Shown piece after piece: positions 34,301 through 43,580 of a stretch of 64,000 nucleotides of DNA. Both the position numbers and the translations under genes were made by a program. This DNA comes from Alphaproteobacteria bacterium SO-S41. Its GTDB lineage: Bacteria > Pseudomonadota > Alphaproteobacteria > Micropepsales > Micropepsaceae. Each line of letters opens with the position of its first letter. Positions within the stretch are counted from its first letter, which is position 1. Below the pieces are notes generated by a model. It was given only the letters and a program-made list of their open reading frames with translations. It ran no database searches and was not told the origin of the DNA. The stretch is from NCBI GenBank assembly GCA_019670725.1, contig AP024629.1:1488001-1552000 (forward strand), read 5' to 3'.

Positions 34301-34669
34301 GCGGACGGGCAGGCTGTCCCGCGTTGTTGCATTGAGACAGCGCGGGATTCGTGGCCGTCGTTCCACATTCGCGTAGACGTCACAGTGCGGTTTGCGGGCC
34401 TGGGTTGCGGCTGCGACAGCGATGAATTGTTGCAGGATAAAATGCTTATCAGAGGTGCTGAAGCCTGCTGATCGCGCTTCAACGTCCTGTCGCGACCGGG
34501 GCTAGGACATCGGTGCGTGCCAACGACAATGCGCCGCGCCGCGAGTCCGTCCCATGCTCATGGCGCGTGGCCAGTAACCATCGTATGGCCGAGGTTCCGG
34601 TACAGATATGCCTTGGTTCGGTTTGCGCTTCACCCTATGATGCACTGCAAAATTTAATTGGACGAGCAT
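34301..34669. other. 369-bp intergenic region with hairpin, no gene seen
   Basis: Apart from the hairpin at 34317-34347 I see no gene or remnant here. The right end carries the GGACGAG ribosome site of the fucose synthase gene. Confidence 0.4.
34317..34347 (+). terminator. Possible terminator hairpin after GT-B gene
   Basis: TCCCGCGTTG pairs with CAGCGCGGGA (10 bp with one G-U pair) around an 11-nt loop. There is no proper U-run after it, so this is tentative. Confidence 0.4.
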
Positions 34670-35596
34670 ATGCAGGAAGGCATCTGGGTTGCAGGGCATC
34701 GCGGGATGGTGGGAAGCGCCGTTGTTCGCAAGCTGCGCGAGCAAGGACGGCGTGTGATCACTGTCGATCGCAAGGACCTAGATTTGCGGAATCAGAAGGC
34801 TGTCGAGGAGTGGGTCCAGCAACATCAGCCGACGTCTATTATATTTGCCGCCGCAAAAGTCGGAGGCATTCTTGCCAATGACACGCTGCCCGCAGATTTC
34901 TTATATGACAATCTTTGCATTCAGACGAATACGATAAATGCGGCGCATCTGGCAGGCGTCAATCGACTCATTTTTCTGGGGTCGTCCTGCATCTATCCAA
35001 AATTTGCGGAACAGCCGATCAAAGAAAGCAGCCTGCTCACGGGCAGTCTGGAGCCCACGAACGAGTGGTATGCCATTGCGAAAATCGCCGGCATAAAACT
35101 CTGCCAAGCTTACATGCGGCAATACGGCCGAAACTACGTTTCAGTTATGCCGTGTAACCTCTATGGGCCGGGCGACAATTTCGATCTGAAAAGCAGTCAT
35201 GTCATGCCTGCATTGATCCGCAAGATCATGGCGGCCAAGGAAAAAGAGCTGCCGACAGTCGAGATATGGGGTTCAGGAACGCCGTTGCGTGAATTTCTTC
35301 ACGTCGACGACCTCGCCGCGGGTGTCGTTCATTGCCACGACAATTATTTCGAATTCGAGCATGTCAACTGCGGCAGCCAGAAGGAAATTACAATCCGGCA
35401 TCTCGCTGAGGAGATTGCCGAGGTTGTGGGATTCCGCGGCTCCTTCGTGTTCGATGCAAGCAAGCCCGACGGCACGCCTCGCAAGGTGATGGACTCAAGT
35501 CGATTGCGTGCAATGGGTTGGTCGCCCAAAATCGGCCTCAACGCGGGTATTCGCTCGACGATTGAATGGTTCGTGGAAGCCTATCCAATGGGGTAG
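34670..35596 (+). CDS. fcl: GDP-L-fucose synthase
   Basis: The ATG at 34670 with GGACGAG upstream gives 308 residues. It carries GHRGMVGSAVVRKL for NADPH, the FLGSSCIYPKFAEQPIKE block and the catalytic YAIAK (Tyr-x3-Lys), all characteristic of Fcl/WcaG, which epimerises and reduces GDP-4-keto-6-deoxy-mannose to GDP-L-fucose. Later segments (LYGPGDNFDLKSSHVMPALIRK, REFLHVDDLA) are nearly diagnostic. Its substrate would come from Gmd at 40158-41141. A TTG four codons upstream could also serve as a start. Confidence 0.92.
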   Translation: MQEGIWVAGHRGMVGSAVVRKLREQGRRVITVDRKDLDLRNQKAVEEWVQQHQPTSIIFAAAKVGGILANDTLPADFLYDNLCIQTNTINAAHLAGVNRLIFLGSSCIYPKFAEQPIKESSLLTGSLEPTNEWYAIAKIAGIKLCQAYMRQYGRNYVSVMPCNLYGPGDNFDLKSSHVMPALIRKIMAAKEKELPTVEIWGSGTPLREFLHVDDLAAGVVHCHDNYFEFEHVNCGSQKEITIRHLAEEIAEVVGFRGSFVFDASKPDGTPRKVMDSSRLRAMGWSPKIGLNAGIRSTIEWFVEAYPMG

Positions 35597-35651
35597 CGCG
35601 CTCCCTTGAAATGCCATCGCGCGAATCAATTTGAATGAACGGCTTTCCTCG

Positions 35652-37556
35652 ATGAATTCGGACGAACCATCCGCTTCTATAGCGCCGCCGCGGGAAGCCG
35701 ACGCCAACAGCCAATCTCGGGCGATCATCGAACAGGCTTTTCGAGGATTTCTCGACCGCGAACCGCTGGCTTCGGAGGTTGATTTCCATATCGACCTTTT
35801 GGCCGACGGAATCTCGCTGTTCCAACTCGTAGAGGGAATAGCGCAAGGTCCGGAAGCTCGCGAGGCGCGCCAAAATCGTTTGAGCGGGCGAGTTCCTTCG
35901 GTGCCGTCGGGCGCCGTCCGTCCTGACGAACGACTCTCGATCCGGGCGGACGATGTCTTTCAGACGATTGCCAAGGCGATGAATGTCGCGGGCGATCAGG
36001 ATCCCGCATTCGCCAGAGTCATGGCCGAATTCGACATCTTCCGAAATGGCGACGACCTTACATCGATCGTTCACAGGATCGTCTCCGCAGCATCCGGCTC
36101 AGTTCCGTTGTCTGCAGCATCCGGCTCAGTTCCGCTGTCTGCGCCGCTCGCTGCATCGGTCGAGGACCGCGAAAACGTCAAACGCGTTGTCGGCTTTCTG
36201 TATCGGGATAGTTTGAAGCGAGAGGCAAACGGAGACGAGCTCGAGGCCTGGTATCAGGAGTATACTCGCGCGGGTCAGTTGTCTCTCATCGTCCTCGCAA
36301 TCCTGCAAAGTGAAGAAGCCGAACAAGTCCGGGGACGAAATCGAACCTCCAGCCTGCCTGCCGGTCTCTTTGTTCAAATGGCGTTTGAAGTCATACTCGG
36401 GCGCGGAGCTTCAGCCTCAGACGTCGACGTCTTCCGAGAGCGTATCGAAAAGAGCGGGCTTGGGGTGGACGAGATCATCCTCAGCTTCTTCAATGCTGAA
36501 ATGTCGCGCCTTCTCAAGGCGCCGGCGCCTGCAAACAATCCACACCACGCCTATCTGTTCGGCTCGCGCGGGGTCATCGAGTCGAGCGAATGGGAGACCA
36601 TGCCAGATCGCGGCATTGAAGCGACGCGGCGTCCAGGAGCGCTGGGGGAGGGTAGTCTCTTGCGGTTCGATCGGGACCGCGGATGCGCCGTCTCCATCAT
36701 CACGAGCCTCTACAAGGGCGGCGAATACATCGAAGCGTTTCTGAAAAATATTACGCAGCAAACTATCTTTCGCGATTATTGCGAACTCATCATCATTGAT
36801 GCGGACTCTCCGGATGGTGAGGGCGCGGTGATAGCCCGCTTCCAGGAGCGTTATCCCAACATCGTCTATCACCGGACCGATACGCGAATCGGAATCTATG
36901 AAGCGTGGAACATCGCCGTCAGGATGGCGAAAGGACGCTACATAACAAATGCCAACCTGGATGATTGCAGGCGAAAAGACTCGCTTGAAATTCAAGCCTC
37001 GATACTGGACTCCCTGCCTTTCGCAGACGTCGCCTATCAGGATGTCCTCTATTCGTTTGAGCCCAATATCAGTTTCGAGGAAATCGAGGCCCACGACCTT
37101 AGAACGAATTTGCCGATCGTCAGCCGCTACAACCTAATGGAATTCAACAGCCCGCATAACGGGCCGATGTGGCGCAAGTCGATTCATGATGACGTCGGCC
37201 TGTTCAATGAGGCTTACAAATCAGCCGCAGATTATGATTTTTGGTTTCGATCCAGCGTCAAAGGCAAGACGTTCTACAAGTCGAACGAGGCGCACGTAGC
37301 CTATTACGTCAATCCCAATGGTCTTTCGACGCGGGCCGACACTCTTGGTGTCGTTGAGGCGAACGCAATCTCCAAGACGCTCTTTCGCAGTATCGTGTCG
37401 CCGCTTTTGGTGCTCGGCGACGTTGAATTTCTGAAGGCGGTAAACCAAATCGCTCCCTCGGTCGAGGGCGCTGGAAGCCGTTACGATATTGTTCAAGCCG
37501 CTCTGCTCGAGACAGGCCGGGCGAGCCGCTGCTCAGCCTCCAAGGGTGTGAAATGA
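35652..37556 (+). CDS. GT2 glycosyltransferase with N-terminal DUF4214-like repeats
   Basis: The 634-residue protein (ATG 35652; a TTG seven codons upstream is possible) has three DUF4214-like units: FLDREPLASEVDFHIDLL near residue 30, LYRDSLKREANGDELEAWY near 185, and ILGRGASASDVDVF near 255. A GT-A family 2 domain follows (about 340-560): SIITSLYKGGEYIEAFLKNI, ELIIIDADSPDGE, then NANLDDCRR in place of the DxD. DUF4214 usually occurs in S-layer or RTX proteins, so its fusion to a glycosyltransferase is unusual and suggests docking to such a target. It overlaps the next gene by 4 bp. Confidence 0.8.
   Translation: MNSDEPSASIAPPREADANSQSRAIIEQAFRGFLDREPLASEVDFHIDLLADGISLFQLVEGIAQGPEAREARQNRLSGRVPSVPSGAVRPDERLSIRADDVFQTIAKAMNVAGDQDPAFARVMAEFDIFRNGDDLTSIVHRIVSAASGSVPLSAASGSVPLSAPLAASVEDRENVKRVVGFLYRDSLKREANGDELEAWYQEYTRAGQLSLIVLAILQSEEAEQVRGRNRTSSLPAGLFVQMAFEVILGRGASASDVDVFRERIEKSGLGVDEIILSFFNAEMSRLLKAPAPANNPHHAYLFGSRGVIESSEWETMPDRGIEATRRPGALGEGSLLRFDRDRGCAVSIITSLYKGGEYIEAFLKNITQQTIFRDYCELIIIDADSPDGEGAVIARFQERYPNIVYHRTDTRIGIYEAWNIAVRMAKGRYITNANLDDCRRKDSLEIQASILDSLPFADVAYQDVLYSFEPNISFEEIEAHDLRTNLPIVSRYNLMEFNSPHNGPMWRKSIHDDVGLFNEAYKSAADYDFWFRSSVKGKTFYKSNEAHVAYYVNPNGLSTRADTLGVVEANAISKTLFRSIVSPLLVLGDVEFLKAVNQIAPSVEGAGSRYDIVQAALLETGRASRCSASKGVK
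36087..36140 (+). repeat. 27-bp tandem direct duplication in GT2 gene
   Basis: Two adjacent 27-bp copies differing at one base (a T/C at position 22 of the unit) encode a duplicated nine-residue unit, AASGSVPLS, in the linker between DUF4214-like units. The frame is kept. Confidence 0.9.
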
Positions 37557-38710
37557 AGCTCCTTATCGATGGGGTGTTTTTCCAGCTCGCCCAATCAGGT
37601 ATCGCAAGAATCTGGCAATCGGTCCTTCCCAGCCTGATCGCGGATAAAAGGATGGAGGTACTGGTTCTCGATCGCGGCGGCTTGCCGGCGATCGACGGAA
37701 TGACCCGGGTTCCATTCCCCGCTTACAAAGATCGATACACGGCCGACGACAGTATTCTGATCCAGAAAATCTGCGACCTCTACAAGATCGATGTATTCAC
37801 AACGACGTATTATACGACGCCGTTGACGACGCCGATGTTTCTGATGGTCTACGACATGATCCCCGAGCTGTTCGGGTTCGATCTGTCGGCGCGGCATTGG
37901 AGGGAAAAAGCGCTCGCTATTTCCTATGCGCGATCGTTCATTTCGATCTCGGAAAACACTCGCAGCGACCTTCTGCAGTTCTATCCCGATGCCGAAGATA
38001 TTGCCGTCGCGCATCTCGGGTACGACAGATCGGTGTTTAAGCCGCTCGACAAGCAGGCGATTGAAGCATTTCGCGAGAAAGCGGGTATGGGCAGAAGGCC
38101 GTACGTCTTGCTCGTCGGCTCGCGCGAGCAGCACCTGGGCTATAAAAATACCCGATTGCTTTTCGAGGCCATCGCCGCGACCGGAAGAAGTGATTTCGAC
38201 GTTCTATGTATTGGCGGAGAAGAAACCGTTCATGAAGACAGCCTCGCGCTGCTGCCTCCCGGCGTGCGGGCAGAGCGTGTCGTAGTTTCAGATGCGGATC
38301 TCGCCGCGGCGTATAATGGTGCCGTCGCTCTCGTTTACCCCTCGCTCTATGAAGGTTTCGGATTGCCCGTGTTGGAGGCGATGGCTTGCGGCTGTCCCGT
38401 CATCACGACCTCGCGCGGGTCGCTTAGCGAGGTCGCGGGCAATGCGTGCATAAAGATCGAGGGAACCTCCATCTCGGAGATGGTCACATCTCTGGGCAAA
38501 GTCCAGATTTCCGCCGAACGTGAAAAACTGAGGAAAGCGGGGATCGAGCGCGCGGCGAAATTCGATTGGTCGCACATCGTCTCAGCGATTTACGCCAAAA
38601 CGAGCGCTCTATCTGAGTTGCCCTCGGACGAAGCCTATCGTCAATTTGCCAGTCAATGGAGCACTCTCCGGCGGATGCAGGCCGAGGTCGACATTGAGCG
38701 CTGGGGCTAG
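37553..38710 (+). CDS. GT4-family glycosyltransferase
   Basis: This 385-residue GT-B enzyme starts in a 4-bp ATGA overlap with the GT2 gene. It has the N-terminal LMVYDMIPELFG and FISISENTRSDL segments and the donor-site motif SLYEGFGLPVLEAMACGCPVI (Glu-x7-Glu), as in GT4 mannosyl- and rhamnosyltransferases. The coupling to the GT2 gene suggests both add sugars to the same glycan. The product sugar is unknown; mannose or a deoxyhexose is plausible given the GDP-sugar genes nearby. Confidence 0.87.
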   Translation: MKLLIDGVFFQLAQSGIARIWQSVLPSLIADKRMEVLVLDRGGLPAIDGMTRVPFPAYKDRYTADDSILIQKICDLYKIDVFTTTYYTTPLTTPMFLMVYDMIPELFGFDLSARHWREKALAISYARSFISISENTRSDLLQFYPDAEDIAVAHLGYDRSVFKPLDKQAIEAFREKAGMGRRPYVLLVGSREQHLGYKNTRLLFEAIAATGRSDFDVLCIGGEETVHEDSLALLPPGVRAERVVVSDADLAAAYNGAVALVYPSLYEGFGLPVLEAMACGCPVITTSRGSLSEVAGNACIKIEGTSISEMVTSLGKVQISAEREKLRKAGIERAAKFDWSHIVSAIYAKTSALSELPSDEAYRQFASQWSTLRRMQAEVDIERWG

Positions 38711-38826
38711 CGGTGTTTTCCCAGGCGAGCAAAACAGCCTAGCCGAGATCGGCGTTGGCCACATAATTGGAAAAATCGGGGCTGCCCTGTAGGCTAGGAC
38801 GGTGCCGTTAGTCGCCGGGGATCTTA

Positions 38827-39909
38827 ATGAAAATAATATCTACAGCTTGGATATCCAGTACGGTTGCTGAGTTTGAAGCTCACTGCACATTGTCTGTTCA
38901 TGCGAAGCTCGGCTACCAACACGGTGGTGTCCCGCTGGATGTTTTCGTCATGGAGGGATACGAGAAGCTATCCGCAGATTTTCTGAAGAAATACTCCGAT
39001 AGCGGGGTTATTTTTCACAACGCTTATGAAAAAACTCAAGAACATGTCCAGAAATATGCCGGGGTTGTGAGCCATCTGGGGCCCTCTCAGGGCTCCTTAT
39101 ACGAGCTTTATTGCTTTGTTCGCTGGCTTGTTGTGTCAGATATTTTGGACGGAGAGAAATTTATTCACATAGATCTGGATTTGTTTTTCCAGAGGTCGCT
39201 TGCCGCTACCGCAAATCTCTTTACAGGCGTGACCGGAACGTTTGGGAGCCCGTGCCTGACAGCGGTGAGTGACTATAGCTGGATCTCAAATTACCGGTCA
39301 GCATTAGAGGCTTTGGTTTCCGACCGCTCGGCGTTCGAGTCCGCGCTTGGCTATGCCGGAAATGAGTTTCGTCGCGCCATTTCGAGCGACCAAGACTTGG
39401 TGAGTGCGCTTGAGAAAAGGGATATGTTGCCCAAGGCTGGATTGGGCGAACTTATTGAAAAATATGCGGTGTTCGTAAACCCGATTTATCCTTATATCAA
39501 ACGTCACCCTGAAGTCCCGCAGAATTTCAGAACAGTCGATGGTATCGACTATATTGGAGACAAAGAGGTTTTGTTTTGGCATTTGCAAAACAATGCCGCC
39601 GATTATTTGAGCCGTTTCTTTGTTTTGCAAAATTATGGCCAAAGTTGGTGGGGTGAGTATCTTCCCGTAAAACTCGACTTGCCGTTCTTGCAGTTGCGCC
39701 CATCGGCGGAAAATTTCGCATTCCAAGCCTTGCGCGACTACATCGTGCCCAAGCTGAACCAGCATGTGCGCGAGGGGGGCGATCTGGAGGCACTGGGGTT
39801 CGAGAAGTTTTTTTCGCGCTCTTGGGTGAGTGAGAGATTCATCCTCGACAAAATGGGCCGAGGTATCTTCAGCAGCGCCTATTGGTGGGAAGAGAACATC
39901 TTCGTCTAG
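38827..39909 (+). CDS. Unrecognised glycan-cluster protein, possible GT-A enzyme
   Basis: I do not recognise this 360-residue protein. The segment KFIHIDLDLFFQRSL (about residues 115-130) resembles a GT-A strand ending in DxD, and WHLQNNAAD with later aromatic-rich segments could be an acceptor site, so a retaining or inverting GT-A transferase is a reasonable guess. There is no signal peptide. It is among the most AT-rich genes of the region and stands alone between glycosyltransferase operons. Confidence 0.55.
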   Translation: MKIISTAWISSTVAEFEAHCTLSVHAKLGYQHGGVPLDVFVMEGYEKLSADFLKKYSDSGVIFHNAYEKTQEHVQKYAGVVSHLGPSQGSLYELYCFVRWLVVSDILDGEKFIHIDLDLFFQRSLAATANLFTGVTGTFGSPCLTAVSDYSWISNYRSALEALVSDRSAFESALGYAGNEFRRAISSDQDLVSALEKRDMLPKAGLGELIEKYAVFVNPIYPYIKRHPEVPQNFRTVDGIDYIGDKEVLFWHLQNNAADYLSRFFVLQNYGQSWWGEYLPVKLDLPFLQLRPSAENFAFQALRDYIVPKLNQHVREGGDLEALGFEKFFSRSWVSERFILDKMGRGIFSSAYWWEENIFV

Positions 39910-40151
39910 GCATCTTGGTTGAGTGCACCAGGCGAATCTTTCCCGGCGCTTTCCCGAGGCGTGATCCGTGCGAATCTTCCCCCACTATTCCGCGCATTCG
40001 CTATCTCGATTACAGCGTGTGATCGTGGCGCCGCTGAGGGTGGTGTGACCGCCGGCGTCCAGCATCGCAAATGCCTGTAACTATGGATGAACCCTTGGCG
40101 ATCCGCGGTTTTCAGTGTAGCCACCGTCCGTGCAGAACAATATGCGGGTAG

Positions 40152-41141
<990 letters not shown>

Positions 41142-41148
41142 CCTTGCG

Positions 41149-42117
41149 ATGCCGAGCCGCATACTTCTGACCGGAGGGGGTGGGTTTATCGGTGGTCATG
41201 TCCTCGACCTCCTCCAGTCGAAGAAGGCTGACGCCTCGATCCATTGGGTGACTTCGGGAGCCGCTCCTTCTCCCGAAGGCCGCCCCGCGCCGATCATCGC
41301 CGACCTCTCGGAGCCCGCGGATTGCCAGCGCATCGTGGAGGACGTTGCGCCCAATATCGTAATTCATCTTGCCGGCGCCGCATCGGTCGGTGGGACGAAA
41401 GGTGTTGAAGCAAGCGTTTGGCGGAATAACTTCACAGCGACCAAGCATCTCGCCTCTGCAGTCGCGCAAGCGGGCTTGAAGACAACATTCGTCTTTGCCA
41501 GTTCCGCCGAAGTTTACGGACATGCCTTCAACGGCGTCGATCGCGCGTCAGAGCAAACAATTCCGGACCCACAAAGCACCTATGGCCGCACAAAGCTGGC
41601 GGCCGAGTTCATTTTGAGAGACATGCTCGCGTCAGAGCACCAAGTGTTTTTGCTCCGCTTGTTCAACTCATTTGGCCCCAAGCAGGACGAGCGGTTTGTC
41701 GTCGGTTCTTTGGCCTCCCAAGTGGCTCGTATCGAGCGCGGCGACATTCCTCCGGTTCTCCTGATCGGCAACCGCGAGGCGAAGCGTGATTTTCTCGATG
41801 TTCGCGACACTGCGGAAGCGATCTTCCGGGTCGCTACCAAAGATGCCCCGTTTGCGCCAGGCGTGACGGTATTCAACGTGGCGACCGGAATTCCGCGGCC
41901 GATCGATGCGATCGTGGACCAGCTGAAGAAGCTGTCTCCCGTTCATTTCGAAGTCCAAGTCGATCCAGAGCGCCTTCGTCCCAGTGATGTGCCTTCAGCC
42001 GCCGGCGATGCGCAGGCGCTTCAGTCCTACGTGCAGTGGCGGCCGACGATCGAATGGGATCAGTCGATGCGCGATACGCTTGATTGGTGGCGAACCAAAC
42101 CCGCGCAAGAGGCATGA
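41149..42117 (+). CDS. rmd: GDP-4-keto-6-deoxy-D-mannose reductase, Rmd-like
   Basis: Starting at the ATG at 41149, 7 bp after gmd, the 322-residue SDR has LLTGGGGFIGGH, the catalytic YGRTK, and a run of Rmd-typical segments: FASSAEVYG, QVARIERGDIPPVLLIGN, KRDFLDVRD and VDPERLRPSDVP. Rmd reduces the Gmd product to GDP-D-rhamnose. The tight pairing with gmd supports this. A different reductase specificity, such as GDP-6-deoxy-talose, cannot be excluded by sequence alone. Confidence 0.78.
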   Translation: MPSRILLTGGGGFIGGHVLDLLQSKKADASIHWVTSGAAPSPEGRPAPIIADLSEPADCQRIVEDVAPNIVIHLAGAASVGGTKGVEASVWRNNFTATKHLASAVAQAGLKTTFVFASSAEVYGHAFNGVDRASEQTIPDPQSTYGRTKLAAEFILRDMLASEHQVFLLRLFNSFGPKQDERFVVGSLASQVARIERGDIPPVLLIGNREAKRDFLDVRDTAEAIFRVATKDAPFAPGVTVFNVATGIPRPIDAIVDQLKKLSPVHFEVQVDPERLRPSDVPSAAGDAQALQSYVQWRPTIEWDQSMRDTLDWWRTKPAQEA

Positions 42118-43580
42118 AGGACTTGCCCTCGCCGGCGCCGCAGGGGCGTGCCGTTTACTTCGATATCACCACGTCCGCCCATTGGTCTGGGCGTGCAGTT
42201 GGGATTGTAAGAGTCGAGCGGGAGCTCGCCCGGCGCGGCCCAGGAATTGTCGGGCAAAGTTTCAGCTACTGCGTTTATGACCGCGCTGGAAATGTGTTTC
42301 ACGCGATCTCGCCGGAGGACGCGCGCGAGATCCTTTCGGGTAATCTCCAGATCGATTTCGGAACGCCGCCGCCGCCGCCGCCGCCCCCCCCTCCACCCAC
42401 CGGCGTCGATCGGCTGCGCGCGTCACTGCGTGGCGCGCTGCGGCGTTCACGGACGATCTTTGTGATAAGCCAGCGCATCCGCGGGCGACGTTTCACCAGC
42501 GCGCAAGTCGACGAAATTATGGCTGGTCGAACAGTCATGCCGCTCGGCTATGTTCCGCCGCTTCCCGATTGGGTCGATCCGGCTGCGAACGCCAAGAAGG
42601 ATGGTCCTCGCCGCGTTTACCTGGCTGACTGTTCGCGAGGCGCTGTGCGTCTCTCTCCGAGCGTGACGATTGTTTCCGCGGGTTTGGATTGGGAGCACAA
42701 GGACCTCAGGTCGATCTATCAACTGAAGAAAACGACTCCGTTTCGATACGTTGTGGTTCTCTACGATCTGATCCCGCTCCTGCTGCCTCATTTTGTCGTT
42801 CCCGCCTATGTCGATCTTCTGACGGCCTATTTCGGCGAGCTTTTCTGGACGGCGGACGCGTGCATCGCGATCTCCAAGACTACTGAGCAAGACGGGCAAG
42901 CCTATATCGCGTTGAACCAGCTGCAGACGCCGCCGCGGCTGAGCAATTTCGTGTTGGGCAGCGATTTGCCTGTCGTTGTGGGCGGGGACTCGGCGGAAGA
43001 GAGCTTGCCGCCTCAGCTCAATGGCGTGCAGTTCGCGCTTTACGTATCGACCGTCGAGCCCAGGAAAAATCACCGGACGCTCTATCATGCGTGGCAGGTT
43101 GCCATTCGCAACGGCTGGATCGATCCGAAGACCCAGAAGCTGGTTTTCGTCGGCCATTCCGGCTGGAATGTGGGCGATCTTCTTTATGAACTCGATGCCA
43201 ACCCAGCCCTCGAAGGGTCGATCATCCGTTTGCAGGGCGTTTCCGACGAATTGCTCGATCGGCTCTACCGCGATGCGGCGTTCTGTTTGATGCCCTCTCG
43301 CTATGAGGGATACGGCCTGCCGTTGGCGGAAAGCCTTCGATATGGGAAGCCCTGTCTCTCGACATCGGCGGGCGCCCTGTGCGAGGTCGGCGGAAGCTTG
43401 GTCACCTATCTCGATCCGGATGATGTTTTTGCGTGGGCGGAAAGCGTCTCGCAATGGTTCAAGAGCCCCGGGCTTTTAAGCGACATGTCCACGAAGATTC
43501 GCGCGTCCTACAACCCGACAGGGTGGTCTGCTTCGGCGGAAGAGTTCTATCGACAGGTTCTTGAGGAGCCGCGCAAATGA
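42114..43580 (+). CDS. GT4-family glycosyltransferase with polyproline tract
   Basis: The ATG at 42114 overlaps the rmd stop (ATGA). The 488-residue product has an N-terminal segment (YFDITTSAHWSGRAVGIVRVE) shared with the third module of the triple glycosyltransferase, an 11-Pro run near residue 85, then a GT-B domain with YVSTVEPRKNHRTLYHAW and RYEGYGLPLAESLRYGKP. The polyproline stretch is encoded by GCC repeats and eight Cs, and divides the protein into a small N-terminal part and the catalytic module. It is coupled to the downstream transferase by another 4-bp overlap. Confidence 0.85.
   Translation: MKDLPSPAPQGRAVYFDITTSAHWSGRAVGIVRVERELARRGPGIVGQSFSYCVYDRAGNVFHAISPEDAREILSGNLQIDFGTPPPPPPPPPPPTGVDRLRASLRGALRRSRTIFVISQRIRGRRFTSAQVDEIMAGRTVMPLGYVPPLPDWVDPAANAKKDGPRRVYLADCSRGAVRLSPSVTIVSAGLDWEHKDLRSIYQLKKTTPFRYVVVLYDLIPLLLPHFVVPAYVDLLTAYFGELFWTADACIAISKTTEQDGQAYIALNQLQTPPRLSNFVLGSDLPVVVGGDSAEESLPPQLNGVQFALYVSTVEPRKNHRTLYHAWQVAIRNGWIDPKTQKLVFVGHSGWNVGDLLYELDANPALEGSIIRLQGVSDELLDRLYRDAAFCLMPSRYEGYGLPLAESLRYGKPCLSTSAGALCEVGGSLVTYLDPDDVFAWAESVSQWFKSPGLLSDMSTKIRASYNPTGWSASAEEFYRQVLEEPRK
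42365..42391 (+). repeat. (GCC)7 and C8 microsatellite in coding sequence
   Basis: Seven GCC triplets run into a homopolymer of eight Cs (42384-42391) inside a glycosyltransferase frame. Slippage of the C run by one or two bases would shift the frame. Confidence 0.9.
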
